The notes below the pieces were generated by a model that saw only the letters and a list, made by a program, of their open reading frames with translations, was not told where the DNA came from and searched no databases. 64,000 nt of DNA from Nyssa sinensis (Eukaryota > Streptophyta > Magnoliopsida > Cornales > Nyssaceae), in NCBI GenBank assembly GCA_008638375.1, contig CM018051.1:32399740-32463739 (forward strand), in the 5' to 3' direction. The position numbers were made by a program, and so were the translations under genes. This document shows, in pieces, positions 11,306 to 22,100 of this stretch (position 1 is its first letter; each line of letters starts with the position of its first letter).

Positions 11306-12698
11306 TCGCATACCTAGGGATCGTGGGGTGTTGTTGAAAACCATGGGACTCTATAGGAGAGCGTGTGACTTAGTGTGAACTGTCGGTGGTATGAGATAAG
11401 ACCTTATATGTTATGTGGTTATTTATACTTGAAGCATCACGTGTTATGATTAAGTGTTAATTAATGCTATACTATGATGTATGATTACGTGATTTGATAC
11501 AGTGTGGTGCATGATATGGGTAATGTGTATATTGGCATAACCATATGTGATAACTAGGTACATGGTTATGTACATAATAGATGATGTTTGTTTGACTCCA
11601 TGATATCAAGTAGCATTATGGGAGAATGCTATGGGCATGTGTATATTGTATTGTTTAAATGAATTTTTTTCTAGAGAAAGACTACATTTGAATTAGGTGA
11701 GAACTTGTTATTGGTTTGTTGTAAACAATGGATAAAGGTGGTTGAAGTGAGTTTTATGAGTTATGATTAAGCAAGCATGTTTATAGGATGTGATAGGTTA
11801 TCGAGTGATGATTGATGATCTCTGGTTTAGGAGAATTGTATAAACATGAATAGTTTGAAAAAAAAAATATTGTTGTGGATTAATCCAGGTTATGATATAA
11901 TTGGATTTTGATTTCGTGCTTAGGATGAATATTAATAAGTTCAAGTGATGTAAATATGAAAGTTAGGGGTTGTAATGATTCCTTTAAGGAATTGGAATAT
12001 GTTATATTGTGATAGACTGTGGAGGTAACATAGGGATGAATACTATTGTCTTACCTAATCCTATAAGATGGTCGATACTAGTTGTAATGAGAATAATAAA
12101 TTGATTAAATGAACTTATAAATATGAGTCTTGTGAAAGTAATGAGTTGCATAAAATGGGTCAAATTGAGGTGTGAATTATGAATCTAGTTCTAGCTTAGT
12201 TTATAAGATTGATTCCAGAATTATGATTGAATAAACGGTAAATATTGATTGTTATTTTGGAGAAAATTATGTATCAAGTTAAGAGTTGGATGATATAAAT
12301 TTTTGAATATGAATCTTGTATTTAAGATGCGAATTGTGTGAATATACTTGGAGTGAAAATATTGTAATTGAGGTACTAGAACTTGAGAACTTGGATTGTT
12401 ATATAACTTATGAGTGAATGGTGATTTTCACTTGTCATTTAAAAAATATGTGGGTAAAAAGTTATGAATGAATCTGATTGATTTGGGTAAAGTTATAAAT
12501 AGTTGTATTGTTGGACCCAGACAATAAATATTATACTTGGGAGATTTTTTCTCTTATTTAGGGGGCTTGTGACAATTGCCTTATTCCACCACTGTATGAT
12601 TCACCAGTTGGGGTAGTGAGATACTAACGAGGATCTGTAGAGATTGCTCGATAGAGATTGTAGATCGTATCCTTTCTTTTGACTTCGTTCTACTTGAC
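11306..12698 (+). pseudogene. Decayed gag region, no readable frame
   Basis: This position between PBS and protease is where gag should lie. The 1.4 kb is AT-rich with dense stops in all frames, and I see no zinc-knuckle motif (CX2CX4HX4C) or other Gag signature. The assignment rests on position alone. Confidence 0.4.
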
Positions 12699-13001
12699 AT
12701 GTATGGTTTTGATATTATATTTAGGATGGATTGGTTGTTTGTTTTTTGGGCGAGTATAGACTGCTATAGGGGAAGAGTGACTATGTGTACTCTTGACGGA
12801 GATAGCTTTTATTTCACAAGGGATCGTGGGGATTTCCTAGTGCCACCCTTGTACGACTCAAGGAGTTGGGGAGGCCATAACTACTTGTTGGCTAGTTTGA
12901 TATCAGATGGGAGTAGGGCTACAGGGAGTGTATTACCACTAGTAGTGAATGAGTTCCTAGATGTCTTTCCCGATGACTTGACTAGTCTACCACCGAGATG
13001 A
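12699..13001 (+). pseudogene. Ty3/gypsy protease-RT linker remnant
   Basis: The open frame has MYGFDIIFRMDWL, a decayed form of the FDVILGMDWL segment that follows the aspartic protease active site. It ends with VVNEFLDVFPDDLTSLPPR, the typical entry to Ty3/gypsy reverse transcriptase. The catalytic DTG/DSG is not visible upstream. An in-frame TGA follows PPR, and a frameshift near 13050 separates this frame from the RT frame. It is a non-functional pol fragment. Confidence 0.8.
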
Positions 13002-13053
13002 GAGATAGAGTTCACGATAGAGCTTATCCCAAACACTATGCCTATTTTCCATT

Positions 13054-13752
13054 CCACCTTACCGTATAGCTCTAGCTGAGTTGAGGGAGCTGAATGAGCA
13101 GTTGACTGATTTACAGGGTAAGGGTTTTAGTCGTCCTAGTACTTCGTCGTGGGGTGCTTCGGCATTGTTCACAAAAAATAAGGATGGGACATTATGTTTG
13201 TGTGTGGATTGTAAGAGACTGAACCGGGTTACTATCAAGAATAAGTACCCGTTATTGAGGATAAATGAATTGTTTGATAAGCTTAGGGGTTCGAGATGTT
13301 TCTCAAAGATCGATCTTAGATTGGGGTATCATCAGTTGAAAGTAAGGGAGAAGGCTGTGGCAAAGACAGCATTCCGCACTCGTTATGGCCATTGTGAGTT
13401 TGTAGTTATGCCATTCGGTGTGAGGAATGCCCCAACAACATTCATGGACTTGATGCATCGTATCTTTAGTCCTTGTTTAGATCAGTTTGTAGTGGTCTTT
13501 GTTGATGACATTTTGATTTATTCACCTTCTGAGGATGTGCATGCTTTTTACTTACGGACTGTATTACAGATTTTGAAAGAGCATCATTTGTTTTCTAAGT
13601 TCTCGAAGTGTGAGTTTTGGCTTCATGAGATACAGTTTCTAGGCTGTGTTGTATCAGGTAGAGGGGTGTCTGTGGATCCTCCTAGGATTGACTCTGTTAT
13701 GAGTTGGGAGAGGTTAGACCTTAAGTTAATTGGGCTAGTTTGGATTACATGA
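13054..13752 (+). pseudogene. Ty3/gypsy reverse transcriptase fragment
   Basis: About 230 residues of RT. It reads [17 protein letters not shown], a decayed KDG.LRLCVD block, [39 protein letters not shown] and the catalytic FVDD at 13498-13509, then FSKCEFWL and FLGCVVS. This order is that of plant Ty3/gypsy elements, most like chromoviruses, but the clade is not proven here. The frame stops at 13752 just after VDPPRID. The thumb end, RNase H and integrase are not readable downstream, so the element cannot be autonomous. Confidence 0.93.
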
Positions 13753-14890
13753 TTATGTGGGTGCTTGTTACTTTAGTATGTATAATTGTGCAATGTGCTT
13801 ATTTTCTTGATTTGTTGGGAGTATATGGTATGCTTGATTATTGATGAATTGGGGCTAGATGATTATATCTATGTAGTAGACCTAGTGATTTATGAGATAG
13901 GCTATATGCTTAGTTATCTCTAAGATAGGCTATCAGCCAAAAATCCATAGGATCGGTTCTGTGCCTAGTTATCTATATGATAAGTTGTATGCTTATTTAT
14001 GTATAGGTATATTCTTAGGATGGATCCTATACTTAAGTGTTTATGAAGTAGGCTACGTGTTAGCTGTTGAATGTTGCTTGTTGATTCTATATATCTATGC
14101 TAGATTAGTACCCAATATTCTTAGGTTACATGATTAAGACTATGATATCTATACAGACTGGATTGATATTAATGCATGTATAAGAGTATTCTTAATCATG
14201 TAGTATGTAAGTGTGTTTTGATACATGTGTGCATAGATTTATATATTCATAGTTAAATTGGTAAAGAGTTTCACTAAAGATCTCATTTATTTTGAGACCT
14301 CATTTGATATATTGATTAGAATGGTGATGAATTAGAATAACCTTAAATGCAATTGGGATTTTTTTTTTACCTTCTCTAATGTCTTGGATTTTTAAACCTT
14401 GATATATTGCCTTAGGTTTCATGTTTGGAATATATAGACTACATTGTCTACATTCGGATATCTAATTGATATCTATATGATTGAAATTAATAGGCTAATC
14501 TTTATTAATGCTTAATGTTTAGTCTCGGTTATATATATAGACTAAGGTAGATGATGATGACTTTACTTTAAGATTATGTTGTTGATGTCTTGTGGAAAAT
14601 TCTAGAACTTGGAGAATATTGGATTATTAAATTACATTGAGGTGCAGGTGATAGATTGATGACATCGTGATGGATTACTTAGATGATCGAATATCTTAAT
14701 TTGTGGTTAGTTCGATAGTCATCACATATATTGAGAGACTTTGAGGTATCCTTGTGGGCATTGAGAATTCTATATTTTAATTATTTTGCATTATTGAGGT
14801 GGGTCGTGATGCATGGATGGATTTGGAAAAAAAATTGGCATTGATAGGCCATCATGTTTGAGGATTTCATTATGCATTGTGCCATGTGGA
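13753..14890. other. AT-rich remnant after RT, no genes
   Basis: Roughly 1.1 kb in the place of RNase H and integrase. I see no integrase HHCC or D,D35E motif and no open frame over 60 codons. Either decay is complete or the domains were deleted and replaced. Confidence 0.5.
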
Positions 14891-14894
14891 GTGG

Positions 14895-15095
14895 GCCATT
14901 ACAGATGGTATCGAAACCGGACCCTAGCAGGGAGTGTAGGGATGTCTGCACGTCGTTGCACGCCCGCCCAGAAGGACGAGGTTCCTTTAGGGGGAGAGGG
15001 TAATGGGAAAAGGTAATGCATCCCACATCGCCTGGGGAAGGGAAAAGTGAAAGATCCATAGATAAGGTTATGCGTCGCCATGTTACAACGCGTTT
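14895..15095 (+). repeat. TGGTATC…TCCCACATCG…ACGCGTTTT repeat remnant
   Basis: CCATTACAGATGGTATCGAA (a second PBS-like TGGTATC) is followed by an AAGGACGAGG…GGGGGAGAGGG block, TCCCACATCGCCTGGGG at about 15018 and ACGCGTTTTGTAG at about 15089. This order resembles an abundant plant LTR/leader repeat known from many dicots. I infer a separate small retroelement remnant just upstream of the polypurine tract. The match is from memory of the motif order only. Confidence 0.4.
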
Positions 15096-15154
15096 TGTAG
15101 TACTTTTTCTAAATTTTCTCAAAGAGGTACATTTTTAAATTTTGGGACAAAATT

Positions 15155-15171
15155 TCTTTAAGGGGGAATGA
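15155..15171 (+). other. Polypurine tract of family A element
   Basis: The purine-rich run CTTTAAGGGGGAATGA directly precedes the 3' LTR start TATAAAGATCTGAAAAAT (decayed TGTAAAGATC). A GGGACAAAATTT block lies just upstream, as at 19143 in the family D element. Confidence 0.75.
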
Positions 15172-15688
15172 TATAAAGATCTGAAAAATCAGGAAATTTT
15201 TTTTATTTTTGCCGGTAAGGTACTGTTCATGTACTATTTTCCAGTAGGGCACTATACATGTAAAGATCTAAAAAATTAGAGTAAATTTTTCATTTTTGCC
15301 GGTAGGACACTGTTCATGTACTGTTTGCCGGTAAGGCACTATACATGCATCATTTAGGCATAAGTCATGTTTAGGAGCATATTTTGAGTATTCCATAGAA
15401 GAGAAATATGCTTATAATGTTAAAATACACCTTTTTTGAAAATTTAAGCCTAATCAGAGATGGTTTCAAAAATTAGACCAAAAACGGCATCTTGGGTGGC
15501 CAGAGTGGAACCGGCCAAACCTGCCGCAGTAGAAAAGAAATATTTTGAAAATTTTTCATTTAAAATAATTTTAAGAACTTTTGCTAAAGAAAAATGTCGA
15601 ATTGAGGCGTTTCGGGACGGGTTGTAGTGTAACGGGGTCCTAGACTCATTAAGGGCAAAAGGATCTTTTTGCCCATTTGCCTCTTTAC

Positions 15689-15696
15689 TATAAATA
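15689..15696 (+). promoter_or_regulatory. TATA box of family A 3' LTR
   Basis: TATAAATA in CTATAAATACAGCCCCTTA, identical to the copies at 99 and 18444. Conservation among otherwise diverged LTRs supports it as the core promoter. Confidence 0.6.
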
Positions 15697-17589
15697 CAGC
15701 CCCTTAAAGATTAAAAAAAAAAATTGATAGAATTGGTCTGAGAGAGGAGCTGCAGCTCATTCATGGAGAGAAAATGTGAGAAAACCTAGGGTTTTCTATG
15801 TTTCAAGCCACCAAAACACATCTCTAGGTTAGGATTCTCACAAGGCTTCCTTCTAGAAAGGTTTTCCCCACGTCAAGGGCTACATTCTCACTGATTGGTT
15901 TGGCTGCACAGCGAACACAATTCTCTAGGGTTGAAAAAAACCCTTCTAGGTATGATATTTTGCTAAGTAAGGAATAAGGTTAAGTTTAGGGGTGTTTTAG
16001 AAGTTGATTGAACAATTTATATGTTTATTTGCTGTTAGAAAGTCACTTAAGATGTAGTTGCTTTGAAAACCTAGAGTTGGTTGTTTATGTACTTGTGTGT
16101 TCTTTGTATTCTTTGAGAATTTGGTAAAGTGATAAACGTGAACCATGACTATATATATAATTCATTAAATTCTAGCTTATGTTTATGTAGGCAAAATCTT
16201 GTAGTTGAAAAGTTGTGATTTATTCAATGTGTTGGTACTTTATATATTTTGTAATCCTTGAGAATTTGGTAAGGTTGTCAGATGTAATATGTTTATATGT
16301 GTAATTGAATGGATTATATGCTTGGTTCATGTAGACAAAGTTTTATGGTTCAAAGGTTATTGTTGCTTTAAGTATAATGCATTATTTAAAGCATGCTCCA
16401 TGTGTTTGACGAAATGTTCCATTGGAATTGCACTGAGAAAAATAAAGGCATCTTGGCATACGTGAATCTTTGAAAACATAGTCTGGGTTAAGCACTTCGG
16501 TGCAATGCATTATGAGGGTGTAGATCCTGTGATGAAAAACTCAAAATTGGCCATTGGATTGGTGCCCAGTATCCAACGGGAGCGATTCGTGAATGGGTGT
16601 TGGTACTCGATTGACCCAACGGAAGTGATTCGTGAAACGAGACATGGGTGTGGCATAGAGTTTGCATGGGTGTGTCACGCATATTGCCATTGCATTGTAT
16701 TAAGGAATTGGAAGGCATATAGATTATAAACGTATACTTGCACATGCCATGCCTTAACTTTGTTCCTTGCATTAGCATTATGTCATACCAGTAGTTGAGC
16801 TGACTCCTCGTGGGCTATCATATTACAGATAAGGCTCCCGGTACTTGAGACTTGATGAAGTCTTGAAGAGCGGAGGAGAAATGGACCACGAAGGATATTT
16901 GGCCTTAGGGCAAAATTTTTGAGTTATATAAGGGCATAAGCCCTGAGCCATATGAAATGAACTAGTAGAAATTTTGTATGTTATGAAAACAATGGGCAAA
17001 CCCTAAAAAAATTGTAATGAGTATGAAGTTTGTAACCTCTAAGTTCAAGTACATGTGTATGTATGATAGATTGTATATTTAAATGATGTATGTTTAATTT
17101 CTATGAAATTGTGGCCATCGAGTGAGGATGGAATTTATAAACCCTTAATTATATGAAGTATCATGAATATTAGGTGGGGAACAGACATAGAAAACTAAGG
17201 GGACCATGTTGAAATTTTGGGAAATTAAAAGATTTGTTAGGTGTGTAATACACCACATAAATAGGTGGGAAAACTGTAAAAAATGGGGGGTTTAAAAACC
17301 ATGAAGAAATGAGCTAAAAATGGGGAAAAAGTTACCTTCAAAACTTGGGAACAAATTTTACAAAACAGAGAAAATTAGTAAAGCAAACAGAGAAATTCAA
17401 CTGTAGTAAATACATTGTTCCTATAGTGTTTTTGCAGAACAGCCCCCTTGCCGTATGCACAGCCAGCCGCGCGTTCGCGCCCTACTCGCCAGCCCGTGCG
17501 CCTGCTACCTACCCTGCCTCTTGCGTGCCAGCCCGCTACTTGACAGCCCATGGCACCCAACCTGACACCCCTCTTGACACCTGCCCTTG

Positions 17590-17765
17590 GCCTCTTTTTT
17601 GAGCCATGTTTGGGCATCCTTTTGGACCATGTTTGGGCACCCTATTGGGCCATGTTTGGACAATCCTTGGGCCATGTTTGGTCACCCTTTTGGGCCATGT
17701 TTAGCCACCCTATTGGGCTATGTTTGGCCACTCTCATGTGCCATGTTTAGCCACTTCCTTAGACT
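17590..17765. repeat. 21-bp tandem repeats, expanded copy
   Basis: About eight units of GGGCCATGTTTGGGCACCC type, against about four at the matching place in the 5' LTR. Frames at 17550-17808 translate this array into W- and H-rich heptads and are not taken as genes. Confidence 0.85.
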
Positions 17766-18095
17766 AATTTTGGTAGACCTTTTGACCTATTATTGGCCCA
17801 TGCCCTAGGGGCATTTAGGACCCACTTGGGCCATTATTCCAAGACATTTTTAGAGATATTTTGGGAGCTATTTTTTAACATGAATTAAACTATTTTGAAC
17901 ATTAATTCGGAAGGATGTTTGAGTGACATTAGTACACCATTTTGGTTAAGTCAAAAGGCAGGTCTTCATTTCTAATTTCAGGGAAACATGGGCGAATGAA
18001 TGTATAATCAACTAAATCACCTTAATGTCTTTTCATTTACTTTTCTTATTTCATTTCACTCACTCCTCGGGTTTGTGAAAATTCGGGGCGTGATA

Positions 18096-18585
18096 ATACA
18101 TACATCATTTAGGCATAAGTCATGTTTAGGATTATAATTTGAGTACGCCATAGAAGAGAAACATACTTAGAATGTTAAAATACACCTCCTTTGAGAATTT
18201 AAGCTTAATCGGAGATAGATTGAAAAATTGGACCAAAAGGGCATCCTAGGTGGCTCGGGTGGGTCCGGCCGAAACCGCCAACGGGTAAAAATAAATTTTT
18301 TTGAAATTTCTCACTAAAAATAATTTTAAGAATTTTGGTTGAAGCAAAATGTCGAATTGAGGCATTTCGGGACGGGTTGTAGTGTAATGGGGTCCCGAAT
18401 TCATTAAGGGCAAAAGGGTCTTTTTGCCCCTTTGCCCCTTTACTATAAATACAGCCCCTTAGAGATAATAATCATATAATTGGTCAGAGAAAGGAGCTGC
18501 AGCTCATTCATGGAGAGAAAAGGAGAGAAAACTTAGGGTTTTTCAAGTTTCAAGCCACCAAAACACATTTCTAGGCTAGGATTCT
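18096..18585 (+). mobile_element. Host family A LTR, left piece
   Basis: It starts within ATACATACATCATTTAGGCA and aligns with 15340-15830 of the 3' LTR, including the TATAAATA at 18444-18451. It is cut at TSD ATTCT (18581-18585) by the truncated family D element and resumes at 25718 with CACAAGGCTTCCTTCTAGG. Confidence 0.85.
18444..18451 (+). promoter_or_regulatory. TATA box of host family A LTR
   Basis: TATAAATA within the same conserved block as at 99 and 15689. Confidence 0.55.
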
Positions 18586-19171
18586 TATAATACCCTGACC
18601 CAAACAAAATAGAATAAATCCATTTATATCTTAAAAAAGCCAAATAATAATATCGAGATTTGACCAAGCCATGAGTACAGTACCAAAAGTAAACCGAGAA
18701 CAAATTCAAACAGAATAGTAGACCTCAAAATATACCGAACTATTACAATGAGTAGTATACAATAAGAAGGACGCACACCGAGGTAAATAGTAGCAGTCAT
18801 AATCTCAGAGAATTACGAGATTAGGACAAGCCAAGTACGAACAAACCGAGCCGATAAATATAATACCAAAATAGACCCGAGCTATCATAATAAGCTATCT
18901 ATCGTAATAGGTACGAAGTTCGAGATAGATAGTACGATTCACCGATTTAGTAATATATAGTTTAAAAATACGAGAAGTAAATTGCAAGTAACCCCGAGTA
19001 TCCAGGATCACCATACCAGAAACTCAAATAGTATAGAAAATCATGCCCGTAGGCACTGTATGTCTCAATATGCGCACCAAGTATCCTTAGTTATTTTCAT
19101 CTTAGTAAGTTATATTTTCCACCCTAGTATGTACTAAGTTTAGGGACAAACTTATTTTAAGGGGGAAAGAA
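18586..19171 (+). mobile_element. Truncated family D element: LTR stub and internal end
   Basis: The first 15-16 bases TATAATACCCTGACCC match the LTR start at 19172 (TGTAATACCCTGACCC). The sequence then jumps to unrelated internal DNA ending in a polypurine tract. So nearly all of the 5' LTR and most of the internal region appear deleted, leaving about 570 bp without a readable frame. TSD ATTCT at 18581-18585 and 25713-25717 brackets the whole element. Confidence 0.7.
19155..19171 (+). other. Polypurine tract of family D element
   Basis: TTTTAAGGGGGAAAGAA immediately precedes the LTR start TGTAATACCCTGACCCGGG. It shows that the TGTAATA ends are LTR 5' ends, and so fixes orientation for the solo LTRs of this type. 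Confidence 0.8.
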
Positions 19172-22100
19172 TGTAATACCCTGACCCGGGTTAGCACGTA
19201 AGCTGAGGTAGATCGGGTTGAGTAGTATACTATCAGTTGTAACCCGAGCTGTTAAGACTCTATATCATGAGATCATATGTACTGTACGATTTTGTAATGT
19301 GAATAATATCAGTAATACAGTCAGCGCTGGGTGACACTCGAGTAACCCAGAATCGAGCCTCGTAATACGTGCACACACGCATTCCTATGCATGCATACGT
19401 ACACACATATGCACAGTCCATAAAATATCAGTGTATGTATACGTGATTAGAAACTAGTATATATGAGTATATATATATAAATGTATAAAATATGTATTTA
19501 CATGTGTATATACATTGTATAGTATATCATATATGTACATGTATTAAAACACAAACATAAGAAAAGAAAGAGAGGCTGCATAAGCAGGATGCATGCAAGT
19601 ATGTGTTGTGTGTGCGTGTCGGTTAGTGTGTGTGAGAGTGTGTGTGTCTGTGTGACATTGTATATAATATACATATAATACATATAATATCTTGCAGCTT
19701 TAAATGCTGCAAGGCAAGAAAGAAAAGAGAGAAAAAAAAGATCAGAAAAGAGTCAAAGAAGAGGGCTCGAGAGGGGGGAGAACCAAGAAGAGATAGAGAG
19801 AGAGAGAGGTGGTTTGTATGTCTATATATATGCGTGTGTGATTAGAGAGAAAAACAGAAGTAAGAACCAAAGAGGGAGAAACTGAGAGAAACATTGAGAG
19901 GTTCAGAAGTTGAGCCAAGAAGGAAATAGAAGTGGAAGAAGGAAACTACACCAAGAAATCAGAAAAATAGGTGAGTTAACTTGGTTTCTGTTTTTGAATT
20001 TAAAATGCATGATAGTTAGTTTTGGCTTTAGGTTTTTATAGAGCATGAAATAAGAGAATGGATGCAAGAAAAATCAAAGAAAATGATGCACAGTTGAGTG
20101 AGAAAAGTGGAGTTGCAGGTCTAAGGGAATAATTCAGGTTTTCATATTTATATGCTTAGAACTTGAAACAAACTATGAGGAATTGATCCTCTATAGTTTA
20201 AGAAGAAAATTGAAAAAGAAAGAAGGTAAAACAGTAAATTAATTGTGATATCCCGACCCGGGATACGACACGTTACCGAGGAAAGTCGACTGAATAGCAT
20301 AACTTGAGCTGCCTTAAACTTTCAGTCACAATAATTATGGAACTGAACCTAATTTCAAAAAGATAAATGTTTTGATTAGTAAGGCCAGTGTCGGGTGGTA
20401 CCCGAGCAACTCGGAACCTTACCTCGAAAAGCGTGCATGCATGCAACCCATGCATGCATACGTACGTACACATGCATAGTTCATGGAATATTAGTGTATG
20501 TGTACGTGATTAAAAATACCGTTATACGTATATATATGATTATAATGACATGTATAAACTATGTATTTTATAGGTATATATATATATATAATATAAATGT
20601 ATTGTGTATATAATGTATTATGTATATAAAATTAAATGAAGAAAGAAGAAGGAAGGGAAGCTTCCAATACAAATATCAATGTGTGTGTGCATCACTGTGT
20701 GTGTGTGTATGCATCACTGTGTGTGTATGTGTTTGGGAAACCCACCAACCGACTTGGTGAGGTGGTGGGTGTGTATATGTAATATATGTGTATATATGCA
20801 TATTGGAAGTACGTGGATGGAGGAGATTAAAGGGAGGGTTTTCTGCAGTCATTCTTGACTGAAAGAGAGAAAGAGAGAGAGAGAGATAAGGTAGAGAGAG
20901 AAGAGGCGGTGGGTGAATGTCTCTTTATATATGTATACGGGTTTGAGAGATGAGAGGTTAGAAAAGAAGGGAAAGGTTAGGAACTGAAGGGAAGAAGAAG
21001 AGAGAAAGATTGAAGCAGAAACAGAGAGGTTTGGGAAGGTCACAGTGGGCTAAAAACCGAAACCCAGGTAAGTGAGTTAGGTTCTGTTTTTAGTGTTTTT
21101 GAGCATGAAGCTTATATATAATTATATGGTCTAAACAAGCATGAAATATAGGTTATAATGCAAAAAGAACCATGAAAAACGGTTGAGAAACCATAGAGAA
21201 ATATGGAGTTGCAGGTTGATGGAATAATCTCGGGTTCCATGAATTTATGTTTAAAACTTTGATATTTGTTTATGAAAATGATCCTTAGAGGTGCAGAAAA
21301 CTAAATGAAGAAGAAAGAATAAAAAATGATGAAGAAATCATAGGGAAAATGAGAAAAATCACTTGGCCGGAGATTCGGCCGGAGGTGTTTAAACTCTATT
21401 TCGTGAAGATGGGGAGGGTTTTAGGGCAAGCCGAGGCTAGGGTTGAGATCCTTGAAGGGAAAGGAATGGAACGACATTGAAAATAGGTTTAAAAATGATC
21501 GGATTTAGGTTGCCGTCACCGGAGATGGTGACGGAACCCTAATGTTCTCTCACCAGAGCTTTGGGGGAGACGATCGAAAAATCGGGGAGGCTACCGGGTT
21601 AAGTTTAGACGGATTCGGGTTGGATCCGAGTCGGTACCCGACCGGTTATAAAAGGGTAAGTTAAGCTGTGTCATTTTGGGTTTGAAATTAAATGGGATTG
21701 GGCTTGTCTGGTTACACGGATAGTAAATTGGAATTGGGTTTGGGGTTATCCAAACCATGGATAGGGATAGGGAATTGGGTTATTGAAATCCGGTTCTTGA
21801 ATGGAACTGAACCGTTTGGTTCAAGAGAAGGACTGACCGGTTTAGGGTTTTGGGGTCTGAACCAACTGGTTCAGACCGCAGCTTTTAGAAATTGTGAACT
21901 GGCCCCAAATGTTTTGAAAAATTACACTGTTGCCCAAACAGAAAATTAATTAAATATTAATTTTTACAATAATGCCCCTATTTCAAAATTGGGTCAAACA
22001 AAGTCCAAACGATACAAATGAATAGTCAAAACCTATTATCTCGGACGTTCTGAGTCCAATGGTGGGGTCTGTTTTACGAGATGAGACCCCGAAGTATAAA

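Larger units (their letters stand above)
15172..18095 (+). mobile_element. Family A 3' LTR
   Basis: It runs from TATAAAGATCTGAAAAATCA (TG start mutated to TA) to AAATTCGGGGCGTGATA (CA end mutated), 2924 bp. It follows a polypurine tract and aligns with the split 5' LTR. It contains the TATA box at 15689, a leader, a variable block of GTGAAGCGAGACAT-type repeats near 16570-16660, a GC-rich patch (about 17445-17600) and 21-bp repeats. The sequence after it is again family A LTR, so the whole element sits inside an older family A copy. Confidence 0.88.
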
